A stretch of 64,000 bases of DNA. It comes from a virus. Position numbers and translations under genes: made by a program. Shown here one piece after another: positions 6,081-13,020 of the stretch; the stretch's first letter is position 1, and every line of letters begins with the position of its first letter. The notes below the pieces were generated by a model. That model did no database searches. It had not been told where the DNA came from and saw nothing but the letters and a program-made list of their open reading frames with translations. The stretch lies in the IMG/VR virus record IMGVR_UViG_3300010396_000001, positions 1-64,000 of that record; one strand, given 5' to 3'.

Positions 6081-6346
6081 GTCACCTCGACATGCAGGCC
6101 GCGGTGACTACCTGGGTAGCCGAGGCCGTGCAGGATCTCGCCTTTGACCTGGAGATCAGCTACTGGATCATGCTGAACGTCCACACGGCCTTCCCGGTGG
6201 CATCCGTCATGCTGACGGTGACCAGCAACGGGCGGTCGGCCTGGACGACTCCGATGGCCGCGGTAGGGCGCTGGCCCCCGGACCGCCTGAGCGTGCGCGA
6301 GGCAGTGGGCGACGGGGTACGCCAGATCCGGTCGTACCTGGCATGA
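6077..6346 (+). CDS. Hypothetical protein, 89 aa
   Basis: GTG 6077 in a GTGA overlap. Alternating hydrophobic strands (MLNVHTAFPVASVMLTVTSNG) suggest a small alpha/beta fold. Its TGA overlaps the next ATG (ATGA at 6343). Member of the coupled set 5913-6760. Confidence 0.55.
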   Translation: MSHLDMQAAVTTWVAEAVQDLAFDLEISYWIMLNVHTAFPVASVMLTVTSNGRSAWTTPMAAVGRWPPDRLSVREAVGDGVRQIRSYLA

Positions 6347-6537
6347 GCGTCACCGGCGAGGAAGCCGTGATCACCATCACCATGAAGGGCCTGCGCAATG
6401 CTGACCAGGCTGTCGCCCAGGTAGCCACGTTCGTCCACCGCAGCCTCTACCAGGTCCACGGGACTCAGGAGTTCGAGGTCATCATCGAGGCACCTGACCA
6501 GGCATTCAGGAAGGTCATCTCCCATGAGCGAGGCTAG
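6343..6537 (+). CDS. Hypothetical protein, 64 aa
   Basis: ATG 6343 in an ATGA overlap. Strand-helix-strand pattern (AVITITMKGL, QAVAQVATFVHRSL, FEVIIEAP). The next gene starts inside it at 6524. No family recognised. Confidence 0.55.
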   Translation: MSVTGEEAVITITMKGLRNADQAVAQVATFVHRSLYQVHGTQEFEVIIEAPDQAFRKVISHERG

Positions 6538-6760
6538 CGAGATCAACCACGGCAGCCACACCTACCGCCTGGCTACCGAGACGGTCCTGGGCCTTTACAC
6601 CCAGCTGCGCCGCAATGGCGACGAGAAGACCGTGAAGATCGAGACGCGCCTGGTCCAGGAAGACGGCTCGGTCTTCGCGATGCGCCTGACGAGCATGCCA
6701 GGGGGCAGCGGGCCCGAGATCCGGCTAACTCCCGTGACTTATCCCCGGGAATACGCCTAG
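6524..6760 (+). CDS. Hypothetical protein, 78 aa
   Basis: ATG 6524 overlaps the previous gene by 14 bases. Beta-rich sequence (SHTYRLATETVLGLYTQLRR, KTVKIETRLVQEDGSVFAMRL). Last member of the coupled set. The 107 bases after it (6761-6867) hold a GAAGGAGG without an ORF and a 7-bp GCCCTGG/CCAGGGC hairpin. Confidence 0.55.
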   Translation: MSEASEINHGSHTYRLATETVLGLYTQLRRNGDEKTVKIETRLVQEDGSVFAMRLTSMPGGSGPEIRLTPVTYPREYA

Positions 6761-6854
6761 GATCACTTCCCGAAGGAGGTGGAGTAGGTCCTAGCACTGA
6801 GCGCGCCCTGGTCCCTTTCGCCGGGCGGCCAGGGCTCCTCAGCTCTCACGCTGC

Positions 6855-6867
6855 TAGGGTCCCCTGC
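6855..6867 (+). promoter_or_regulatory. TAGGGT leaderless-type promoter box
   Basis: TAGGGT 6855-6860, seven bases, ATG 6868. Variant of the TAGGCT boxes. Confidence 0.5.
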
Positions 6868-7095
6868 ATGCACGCGCCCACCGACATCCTGATCCGGACC
6901 GCCAACCCGGATATTCTCCAGCAGACCCTCCAGCAGCTCCCTGGCGTAAGGGCCTCCCTGCTGGGCAGTCCCGGACGCTACGAGCGCGAGGACGGCTGCT
7001 GGCGCGCCCGCGTGTTCGCCGGGCTGCCCTTCCTGGAGTTCGCCTTCGAGCAGCAGGGCTACGGCGAGATCGTCCGCGAGGCGGCAATCCCGTGA
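6868..7095 (+). CDS. Hypothetical protein, 75 aa
   Basis: Small acidic alpha/beta protein (ILQQTLQQLPGVRASLLG, LPFLEFAFEQQGYGEIV). Ends in TGA overlapping GTG 7092 of the nucleotidyltransferase gene, so it is probably made together with it; a partner role is possible but not shown. Confidence 0.6.
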   Translation: MHAPTDILIRTANPDILQQTLQQLPGVRASLLGSPGRYEREDGCWRARVFAGLPFLEFAFEQQGYGEIVREAAIP

Positions 7096-7889
7096 CCAGG
7101 GGAACCGCCGCCCGGTACGGCACTGAGGAGTTCCGCCAGATCGCCGAGCGCGCCACGATCCTGCGCTGCGAGGTCGGCTCGGGAGCCCACGGCATCGCCA
7201 TCCCCGGCACTGACGACCGCGATGAGATGGGCCTGTGCATCGAGCCGCCCTCCCACGTCATCGGCCTGCGCGAGTTCGAGCAGTACATCCGGCGCACCGC
7301 CTGGGCCCGCGGCGGCGAGCACGAGCCCTCGCAGGCCGGGGACCTGGACCTGGTCGTCTACAGCCTGCGCAAGTGGATGCGGCTGGCCCTCAACGGCAAT
7401 CCCTCGATCCTGCTGCTGCTGTTCGCCCCGGATTCTGCCTGCCAGGTCCTGGAGCCCGCCGCCGTCCGCCTGCGCGAGAACGCCGGGAAGATCATCTCTC
7501 AGCAGTCCGGCTTCAGGTTCCTGGGCTACCTGCACTCCCAGCGCGAGAAGCTGCTCGGCATACGATCGCCCGAGGTGCACCGGCTGGACCTGGTCCAGAA
7601 GTACGGCTATGACACCAAGTTCGCCGCGCACGCGGTGCGCCTGGGCATGCAGGGCATCCAGCTCATGCAGACCGGGCGCCTGCAGCTGCCGATGAGCGAG
7701 TGGGACGCCGAGTTCGTGCGCACCATCAAGACCGGCCGCTACCGGCGCGTCGAGGACGTACTGGACGAGATCTCCCGCCTGGCCCGCGAGCTGGAGGAGG
7801 CAATCCAGGTCTCGGAGCTGCAGGCTGCCCCGGACCGCGAGTGGGCCGATGAGTACCTGGTCAGCGTTTACCGGGAGCTGTGGGGGTAA
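7092..7889 (+). CDS. RlaP/PF10127-type nucleotidyltransferase (DNA polymerase beta superfamily)
   Basis: 265 residues. The signature GSGAHGIAIPGTDDRDEMG (G29-S30 and the Asp cluster D41, D42, D44) is the nucleotide/metal-binding turn of the superfamily, and DLDLVVYSLRKWMRLALNG followed by PSILLLLF is characteristic of the PF10127 (RNA-repair-associated) branch found in many large phages. It should transfer a nucleotide to an RNA or protein target; the target is unknown. Start GTG 7092 is in a GTGA overlap. With the Thg1-like enzyme at 16046 and the phage tRNA at 11796 it may belong to a tRNA maintenance set. Confidence 0.85.
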   Translation: MTRGTAARYGTEEFRQIAERATILRCEVGSGAHGIAIPGTDDRDEMGLCIEPPSHVIGLREFEQYIRRTAWARGGEHEPSQAGDLDLVVYSLRKWMRLALNGNPSILLLLFAPDSACQVLEPAAVRLRENAGKIISQQSGFRFLGYLHSQREKLLGIRSPEVHRLDLVQKYGYDTKFAAHAVRLGMQGIQLMQTGRLQLPMSEWDAEFVRTIKTGRYRRVEDVLDEISRLARELEEAIQVSELQAAPDREWADEYLVSVYRELWG

Positions 7890-7899
7890 ATAGCCTTCC

Positions 7900-7974
7900 A
7901 TGTACATCGGCGGCGGCGTTCTTCTCCTGATTCTCATCATCGTGGTGATCCTCATCCTGCTGCGCCGGGCCTGA
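7900..7974 (+). CDS. 24-aa single-span membrane peptide
   Basis: ATG 7900 to TGA 7972. The product is almost entirely one hydrophobic helix (GGGVLLLILIIVVILILLRRA) with two Arg at the C-terminus. Such mini-proteins recur in actinophages. A TAGCCT box ends 3 bases before the ATG. Function unknown. Confidence 0.55.
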   Translation: MYIGGGVLLLILIIVVILILLRRA

Positions 7975-7988
7975 CCCCGGAGGTCCTC

Positions 7989-8204
7989 ATGACTGCCCCA
8001 CAGCCCGCTCCGGCGCCCCGCGCCAGCTACCCGCTCTTCCGCTGGGCGCCCGGCACCTCGCCGGCCTCGCGCGTCCTGCTGGTCCTGGCCTTCGCCTTCG
8101 CCATCGCGGCGACCCTGGTGGCTGCCGGGGTGATCACCTTCTCCGGCGGCAACTGGCTGATCCCGGCATCCCTGGCATCGTTCTTCCTCGCCTGGATTGT
8201 CTGA
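7989..8204 (+). CDS. Two-span membrane protein, 71 aa
   Basis: ATG 7989 follows GGAGG at 6 bases. Pro/Ala-rich N-terminus, then two membrane segments (VLLVLAFAFAIAATLVAAGVI and WLIPASLASFFLAWIV). Could be a holin-type or superinfection-related membrane protein; nothing specific supports either. Confidence 0.6.
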   Translation: MTAPQPAPAPRASYPLFRWAPGTSPASRVLLVLAFAFAIAATLVAAGVITFSGGNWLIPASLASFFLAWIV

Positions 8205-8209
8205 GGCGC

Positions 8210-8222
8210 TAGGCTGCCGCGC
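8210..8222 (+). promoter_or_regulatory. TAGGCT leaderless-type promoter box
   Basis: TAGGCT 8210-8215, seven bases, ATG 8223; intergenic, no Shine-Dalgarno. Confidence 0.55.
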
Positions 8223-8699
8223 ATGGACAAGAATGAAGCGCGGCAGGTCATCCTCAGCTCCCTCCGCCTGGCCCGCGAGCGCGTTACCGGCGACACCCTG
8301 CAGGTCAAGGCACGGCGCCTGGCTGAGCTGAACGAGGCCATCGGCGAGATCGCCGCCTGCCGGGTCCCGGCATCCTCTCCCCTGTCGGCAGCCAGGGTGC
8401 GCGAGCTGCTCGGCGACCCTGAAGGCCATCACATCAGCGAGGCCGTGGACGCCTGGGCTGCCGTGTTCAGCATCGCCGGGCCCGAGAGCGAGGGCCCGGC
8501 GACTGCGGGCGTGCGCTTCCGCGAGGCCGACGCTGAGTCTCCCGAGCTGACCGCCGAGTTCGGCCTGGTGCAGGGAATCCTGCGCCAGCACGACCGCACC
8601 GCGAAGGATGACAGCGCCACCCTGCGCGGCACCAGCGCCTCCATGACGTACCTCTCGCCGGTGGGCCGCTTCCGGCTTACCCTGGAGCAGCTTGACTAG
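8223..8699 (+). CDS. Hypothetical protein, 158 aa
   Basis: Soluble, helical N-terminal third rich in Arg (RQVILSSLRLARERV...ARRLAELNEAIGEIA). No recognised domain. Leaderless-type start; ends TAG 8697. Confidence 0.6.
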   Translation: MDKNEARQVILSSLRLARERVTGDTLQVKARRLAELNEAIGEIAACRVPASSPLSAARVRELLGDPEGHHISEAVDAWAAVFSIAGPESEGPATAGVRFREADAESPELTAEFGLVQGILRQHDRTAKDDSATLRGTSASMTYLSPVGRFRLTLEQLD

Positions 8700-8700
8700 C

Positions 8701-8729
8701 TTGCTGAATGTAATAAACCTTGCTAGCCT
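8701..8729 (+). promoter_or_regulatory. Promoter for the lipoprotein operon
   Basis: TTGCTG (8701-8706), 17-bp AT-rich spacer, TAGCCT (8724-8729), about 37 bases ahead of ATG 8767. The spacer is far richer in A/T than surrounding DNA. Confidence 0.6.
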
Positions 8730-8766
8730 TCTGTCAGTTTCCTGACCGCCCAGAGCAAGGAGCACC

Positions 8767-9168
8767 ATGAGCAAGCACCTCGCCCAGCTCGGCCTCGCCG
8801 CCGTTCTCGCCGCCACCCTGAGCTTCGCGGCGGCATGCGGCGGGCATGGCCACGCTGCTTCGAGCGCCTCGGCCGAGGCCTCGGCCCTGGCGCACAACCC
8901 GAAGATCGTGGCTGCCGAGAACCACTGGAAGCCTGTTGTCCGGGCCTGCGATGCCGGCCAGCACTGGCTCACCCATCCCCTGCGCTCTGCCGAGAACCTG
9001 GTGAACTGCTCGACCAGGGGACTGACCGCGCGCCAGAAGAAAGCTGCGGAGCAGTGCGCCAGCACCGGCATCTTCCGCAACGGCCTGCATCAGTCCGCGA
9101 TACCCAGGGATGAGACGACTCTTGCCCTGTGCCTGGCCAGGGTCGCCCCGCCGAAGGCGAAGAGATGA
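8767..9168 (+). CDS. Secreted lipoprotein, 133 aa
   Basis: Signal peptide with lipobox (LSFAAAC, Cys24) predicts export and lipid anchoring. The mature part is Ala/Ser-rich, then has conserved-looking Cys pairs (VRACDAGQ, LVNCSTRG, AEQCAST, LALCLA) that probably form disulfides. SD AAGGAG before ATG 8767. A surface lipoprotein made early could serve in superinfection exclusion; that is inference. ATGA overlap with the next gene. Confidence 0.7.
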   Translation: MSKHLAQLGLAAVLAATLSFAAACGGHGHAASSASAEASALAHNPKIVAAENHWKPVVRACDAGQHWLTHPLRSAENLVNCSTRGLTARQKKAAEQCASTGIFRNGLHQSAIPRDETTLALCLARVAPPKAKR

Positions 9169-10088
9169 CCACGCAGGCAGCCAGGCCGGGATCCGCTCGC
9201 CCTGGCCTGCTGCGCCATCCAGTTGAGCACATGCGGGCGAAGCTGCCGCCGCCGATCATCATGCCGAGCGGTCATGCCGCCCGGTACCGGCTGCTTCAGA
9301 CGATCACGTGGATCGGCATCGCCGGTGCCTGCGCCGCTGCCCTGGTGGCCGGAGCCTACTTCAACGGCCTGGAGGTCAACTGGCACGTCTTCTGGCTGAA
9401 GAGCTGGTGGGACGGCGGCATGGGCCACCTGATCACCTCGCCTAGCTGGCCGCTGTACCGGCACGGTTACCGTGACCAGGGCGAGCCCGAGGTGGCGTTC
9501 CTGATCGTCGGGATGATCTTCGCCAAGCGCAAGTCCTGGAGCCGCCGGGCCCCGCTCTGGTACATGATCATCGCCCCGGTACTGCTGCTCGCGCTATCCG
9601 CGGCCGGCATCACCGGCGTGATCTGGCTGCTGAACTTCGGCATCCCGCACCTGCTGCACGAGCAGGCGCTGAGCCACTGGTACCTGTTTGCCGGGACCCT
9701 GGCCGGCGGCTTCCTGCTCGGGCACATCGTCAAGCCGGTCTGGAGGCCAGCCGGGGCGACGATCAACGGATGGTTCGTTGACTGGTCGGTGGACCGGTAC
9801 CTGGTCCGGCGCCAGCACGGCAACGGCCGCATCGTCGCTGCCCCGCGCTGGGTCCGGCACTGGTACACCGCCCCGCTGTCCCTGCGCGAGCGGTGGATGT
9901 GGCAGGTCAGGAACAACGAGGTCATCACCCGGCACCGGAACCTGCCCCGGTGGGCAGCCTGGGCGCTGGCTGCCATCGGCGCCCTGTTCCTGCTGCTGGT
10001 CGCCTACCTGACCGTGACCGGTTTCATCGCCCACTTCTGGATCGGGAGCGGTCACTCGGTCCCGTTCCTTGCCCCTGCGGGCAGCTGA
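9165..10088 (+). CDS. Polytopic membrane protein, 307 aa
   Basis: Start ATG 9165 lies in an ATGA overlap with the lipoprotein stop, so the two are coupled. About five hydrophobic spans: near residues 42-62, 118-142, 155-175 and 270-292, with a long Arg/Trp-rich cytoplasmic loop (VDRYLVRRQHGNGRIVAAPRW). No family recognised. Together with the lipoprotein it may form an envelope complex. Confidence 0.7.
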   Translation: MTTQAARPGSARPGLLRHPVEHMRAKLPPPIIMPSGHAARYRLLQTITWIGIAGACAAALVAGAYFNGLEVNWHVFWLKSWWDGGMGHLITSPSWPLYRHGYRDQGEPEVAFLIVGMIFAKRKSWSRRAPLWYMIIAPVLLLALSAAGITGVIWLLNFGIPHLLHEQALSHWYLFAGTLAGGFLLGHIVKPVWRPAGATINGWFVDWSVDRYLVRRQHGNGRIVAAPRWVRHWYTAPLSLRERWMWQVRNNEVITRHRNLPRWAAWALAAIGALFLLLVAYLTVTGFIAHFWIGSGHSVPFLAPAGS

Positions 10089-10090
10089 CT

Positions 10091-10161
10091 CCGCCCGTGC
10101 CCGTGCCGGGGCGCTGGCACGGGCGGTCCGGCCCCCTCCCGGGTGTCCCACGGGAGGGGGC
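10091..10161 (+). terminator. Tandem hairpin terminator
   Basis: Two consecutive 11-bp perfect stems: 10091-10101 with 10116-10126, and 10131-10141 with 10151-10161. T-run is poor (CTCCTGCTT), but position between a stop codon and a promoter supports a terminator role. Confidence 0.7.
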
Positions 10162-10168
10162 CTCCTGC

Positions 10169-10197
10169 TTGCAAGATACAATAATCATTGATAGCGT
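10169..10197 (+). promoter_or_regulatory. Promoter for the second VWA gene
   Basis: TTGCAA (10169-10174), 17-bp AT-rich spacer, TAGCGT (10192-10197); ATG 10233 follows 35 bases on with GGAGACAGC as ribosome binding region. Confidence 0.65.
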
Positions 10198-10232
10198 GAT
10201 GTCGATCCCTTCACCCGAGCACAGGAGACAGC

Positions 10233-10970
10233 ATGACTACCGAGCGTCAGGAGACCGGCGGCCCGGGCCGCACCCCGCGCAGCGAGATCGGCCCGGCCGT
10301 CTCAGCAAACCGCAAGAAGGAGCCGGTGCTCCTGCTCGACCTGTCCACGTCCATGGACTGGTCGGCCACCGACGAGGGCAACGGCAAGGACTGGCCGGAC
10401 GAGGGCAGCCGACGCGCCATCGTGATCGGGGCCCTGCCCCTGCTGGTCAAGGCCCTGGAGGATCAGGACTCCGAGGCCGCTGCCGAGCAGGCGGGCGGTG
10501 ATGACGAGGAGGGCGGCCTGCTGACCTTCGGCTTCGCCAACGACCCCGTCGAGATCGGGGACCTCAACTCCTCGAACCTGTCCCGGCGCCTCAACGAGAT
10601 CCAGTGGGGCGGGCGCACCTACATCATGCCGGCCTGGAAGCTGGCCCTCAAGGACTACGACGAGGAGTTCGGCGACCGCGACCCGGCCGACCAGCCCACC
10701 CACCTGGTGCTGGTCATCACCGACGGCCAGGCCGACGACTTCCGCGAGTTCGACAAGGTGATCGAGTCTGCCAGCGCCAAGCGCGTCATCGTCGTCGCGA
10801 TCGTCGGCCACGGCGCCAAGGCCCGCGCCACCTTCGACGAGTACACCGCCGCCGCCAAGCGCAACACCGCGGCCGACAGGTTCGGCAAGACCCACGTGCG
10901 CGTCGTGTCGTTCGACGGCGTGACCGACCCCGCCGAGATCGGCGAGGACCTGGCCACCCTGGCCAGCTAG
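10233..10970 (+). CDS. Von Willebrand A domain protein (TerY-like)
   Basis: 245 residues. MIDAS residues: DLSTS (D36, S38, S40) preceded by PVLLL, Thr in GGRTYIMPA (about residue 130) and ITDGQADD (about 165). The whole protein is one VWA domain with acidic inserts (EQAGGDDEEGG). The fold resembles tellurite-resistance TerY and phage homologues. It has its own promoter and terminator, so is a monocistronic unit. Differs from the VWA at 4595, which has an extra C-terminal domain. Confidence 0.85.
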   Translation: MTTERQETGGPGRTPRSEIGPAVSANRKKEPVLLLDLSTSMDWSATDEGNGKDWPDEGSRRAIVIGALPLLVKALEDQDSEAAAEQAGGDDEEGGLLTFGFANDPVEIGDLNSSNLSRRLNEIQWGGRTYIMPAWKLALKDYDEEFGDRDPADQPTHLVLVITDGQADDFREFDKVIESASAKRVIVVAIVGHGAKARATFDEYTAAAKRNTAADRFGKTHVRVVSFDGVTDPAEIGEDLATLAS

Positions 10971-11035
10971 CCCGGCCCGCGCCCAGGCCAGGGAGAAGTC
11001 GCCTGGCATCTTCGCAACTGGGCACGGTACGGAGG

Positions 11036-11075
11036 AGAGGCCCCGGAGCTGATGCCCCGGGGCCTCTTCCTGTCT
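11036..11075 (+). terminator. Convergent terminator
   Basis: 11-bp stem AGAGGCCCCGG (11036-11046) with 11057-11067, followed by TCCTGTCT. It lies between convergent genes and may serve both. Confidence 0.7.
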
Positions 11076-11413
11076 CAGGACGGCTGGCCGACGCGCTCGC
11101 GCTGAGCCTCGGGCAGCGCATCGCGGGCCGCCTTGAACTCTTCCGCGCTCAGCCCGCGGCCCAGCTCGTTGATCAGGCGCAGCTGGAAGCGCTGCGTGGT
11201 CACCCTCCGGTTCAGGATGTCCAGGGCCGCCCGCTGGCGCGCGGTCTTGCCGACCAGGCGGGCCGCGCCCCACCGGGCGTGATCGCCGCCCGCGATGATC
11301 TCGCGCAGCGCCGCGATCTCGTCACGGGCCTCGGCCAGCTCGCGCCGGGCGTTCCTCAGGCTGGACTGCAGGTCGGCCTGGGCGGTCCGCTTCTCCTCAG
11401 CTGTCATGGTCAT
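11075..11413 (-). CDS. Coiled-coil hypothetical protein, 112 aa
   Basis: Minus strand. Starts MTMTAEEKR after GGAAGGAGC; a second in-frame ATG lies two codons in. Long heptad-like helix (LQSSLRNARRELAEARDEIAALREII) indicates a coiled coil. Overlaps the end of the upstream minus-strand gene by 17 bases. Function unknown. Confidence 0.65.
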   Translation of the reverse strand: MTMTAEEKRTAQADLQSSLRNARRELAEARDEIAALREIIAGGDHARWGAARLVGKTARQRAALDILNRRVTTQRFQLRLINELGRGLSAEEFKAARDALPEAQRERVGQPS

Positions 11414-11720
11414 GGCGTGCTCCTTCCGCTAGGGCGAGGGGGTACTTCGAGCACAGGCGGGCGGCCTGCGGCTCCAGGGCGACCGCAGTCAGCGCATCGC
11501 CGAGATCAGGCTCGTGAAAGGGGACCGCGATGAGCTGGCGGCGGCAGGCGTCCTCCAGCAGCCAGCACAGGGCCAGCTCATCAGGGACAGCCAGGAGCAC
11601 GAGGGTATTCGAGGAAGCGTGCCAGGCGGAGGTCAGCTCGGGATGAGCGACGGCCAGGTCCAGCGCGGCATGAGCGGCCTGGACAGCCTGGACGGCGAGC
11701 GGCAGGTCAGCCCGGGTCAC
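11397..11720 (-). CDS. Hypothetical protein, 107 aa
   Basis: GTG start at 11720. Ala/Leu-rich helical protein (VQAVQAAHAALDLAVAHPEL). Lies 33 bases downstream of a leaderless-type promoter that first encodes a 4-codon ORF (11753-11739). Translated with the coiled-coil gene. Confidence 0.6.
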   Translation of the reverse strand: MTRADLPLAVQAVQAAHAALDLAVAHPELTSAWHASSNTLVLLAVPDELALCWLLEDACRRQLIAVPFHEPDLGDALTAVALEPQAARLCSKYPLALAEGARHDHDS

Positions 11721-11738
11721 GAGATAGAGCCGTGAGCC

Positions 11739-11789
11739 CTAGTAATGCGTCATGGCGGCAAGCTAGCCCGGCTGCCCGCGGCATGTCAA
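11739..11789 (-). promoter_or_regulatory. Minus-strand promoter with leaderless 4-codon ORF
   Basis: Reading the minus strand: TTGACA (11789-11784), 18-bp spacer, TAGCTT (11765-11760), GCCGCC, then ATG at 11753. That ATG opens an ORF of only four codons (Met-Thr-His-Tyr) ending in TAG at 11741-11739, before the real gene at GTG 11720. The promoter lies immediately after the 3' end of the tRNA. Confidence 0.6.
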
Positions 11790-11795
11790 GCTGAG

Positions 11796-11868
11796 CGCCC
11801 CCGGCCGGAATCGAACCGGCGACCTGCAGATTTAGAGTCCGCTGCTCTGCCACCTGAGCTACGGGGGC
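11796..11868 (-). tRNA. tRNA with anticodon CTA (amber suppressor)
   Basis: 73-nt canonical cloverleaf on the minus strand. Acceptor GCCCCCG/CGGGGGC is 7 perfect pairs; T8-A9; D-stem GCTC/GAGC; anticodon stem GCGGA/TCTGC; loop CTCTAAA with anticodon CTA at 11835-11833; 5-nt variable loop; T-stem GCCGG/CCGGC with loop TTCGATT; discriminator G. CCA is not encoded. CTA reads UAG. The segment GGACTCTAAATC differs from the usual tRNA-Lys(CTT) loop by one base (T36 to A), so it may derive from tRNA-Lys; the charged amino acid is not known. Confidence 0.9.
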
Positions 11869-12110
11869 GCGATGCAGGACGAGCGCCCACGCCACGGCGG
11901 GAAGATCCCTCATCTGCCGCCCGGGGTCGGACCCCCGGCGGAAGATATCTCCGCGCCTCCACTTGCGGTAGTTACAGCTACCGCTACGAGCCGGGGAGCG
12001 GCTCGCGGACGCCCGTCCTGCTGTTCAGCATGCTAGCACGCTGATAAGGTAGATTGCAGCTAGACGGCAGATGCTCTCGGGGGAAGCGCTATCGCGAGAG
12101 GGGATCACTC
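11869..12110. other. Intergenic region with tandem hairpins and an AT-rich promoter-like patch
   Basis: No ORF with support. Successive hairpins: CCGCC-C-GGGG / CCCC-C-GGCGG near 11920-11945, a 7-bp GCGGTAG/CTACCGC stem near 11965-11985, and GAGCCG/CGGCTC near 11989-12006. Around 12030-12055 is an AT-richer patch (ATGCTAGCAC, GATAAGGT) that may hold the promoter for the gene at 12111, then a CTCTCG/CGAGAG hairpin just upstream of its AGGGG. None of the hairpins folds as a tRNA. Confidence 0.4.
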
Positions 12111-12419
12111 ATGCAGACTGACTTTGACCAGGACTTCCGTCGGCTGGCCGCTCGCGGGAGCTTCGTCATCCGGCCGCTCACCCAGTACGCCTCCGTCCGT
12201 GACGAGCTGCCCTACCCGCAGGAGGAGAGGTTCCGGCGCGTCGTGGCCCTGGACTGGTGGCCGCTCGGTCACCGCTGCGACCCGATGACGCGCCAGCGCT
12301 TCATCAGCGCATCTGTCGCCGCGGTCCTGGTGCTGGCCCTGGAGAGCACCGCTCCCCCGCGCGTGCCGCTGGGTCAGCCTGCCCCGCAGCTGCGGCAACG
12401 CCGGGATATCATCGGCTGA
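12111..12419 (+). CDS. Hypothetical protein, 102 aa
   Basis: ATG 12111 after GAGAGGGG. Basic protein with ALDWWPLGHRC in the middle and a hydrophobic patch (ASVAAVLVLAL). No family recognised. Next gene starts two bases after its TGA. Confidence 0.55.
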   Translation: MQTDFDQDFRRLAARGSFVIRPLTQYASVRDELPYPQEERFRRVVALDWWPLGHRCDPMTRQRFISASVAAVLVLALESTAPPRVPLGQPAPQLRQRRDIIG

Positions 12420-12420
12420 C

Positions 12421-13011
12421 ATGACTGCCGTCGCTGAGTCGCTCCTGGACCGGGAGATCTCCAGTACCGCCCAGCAGCGGGCTGAGGGTGACCAGCGTAC
12501 CGACCGGCGCAGGCTGGGCGCCTTCCTGACGATCATCGCCCGGCACGCCGCGGATGCCGCGGACTTCGCCCTGCTGGCGGACGCAGTCATCCCCGAGCAG
12601 TTCCGGCAGTCGGCTGACGGCCTGGCCGCGCTGTACCAGCGCCTGCTCGATGCCGATCATGAGCCGGATCCGGGCGAGATCCTGGCGCAGGCCTGGGAGG
12701 AGCTGCTGCCCGGCCTGCAGCACAAGGAAGATCTCTTCCAGCGGGCCCGGATCACCCTGGCCAGTCTCGCTGCTGATCTCCGGGAGTGCTACCGCGAGGC
12801 GCTCGCCGCGGCGGCCACGGCCTATGTCGAGGCCGGGGGCCTGCTGTCTGCCAACACCCTGGTGCCGCTGACTCCCGAGCAGTTCCCTGAGCTGCCTGGC
12901 GCTGTCATCCAGCACCTGAAGTGGCGCCTGGAGGGCGAGGGCTACGAGCCGTCGGTGATCCCCTCGCGCAAGCGCTCCAAGGTCCGGATCTACCGGCTGC
13001 GCCAGGACTAG
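12421..13011 (+). CDS. Hypothetical protein, 196 aa
   Basis: Almost fully helical, acidic protein; a C-terminal basic tail (PSRKRSKVRIYRLRQD) could contact nucleic acid. Stops with TAG 13009, which starts a TAGGCT box in phase with GTG 13021. Confidence 0.6.
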   Translation: MTAVAESLLDREISSTAQQRAEGDQRTDRRRLGAFLTIIARHAADAADFALLADAVIPEQFRQSADGLAALYQRLLDADHEPDPGEILAQAWEELLPGLQHKEDLFQRARITLASLAADLRECYREALAAAATAYVEAGGLLSANTLVPLTPEQFPELPGAVIQHLKWRLEGEGYEPSVIPSRKRSKVRIYRLRQD

Positions 13012-13020
13012 GCTGCCACC
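13009..13020 (+). promoter_or_regulatory. TAGGCT promoter box overlapping a stop codon
   Basis: TAGGCT 13009-13014, GCCACC, GTG 13021. Upstream stop, box and downstream start are in phase. Confidence 0.55.

Noticed and set aside
7059-9080. 673-residue minus-strand ORF
   Set aside because: Antisense to the nucleotidyltransferase, membrane and other genes, with shadow-type composition.
11905-12006. Second tRNA upstream of the CTA tRNA
   Set aside because: Hairpins are present, but T-loop, D-arm and acceptor do not fit a cloverleaf on either strand.
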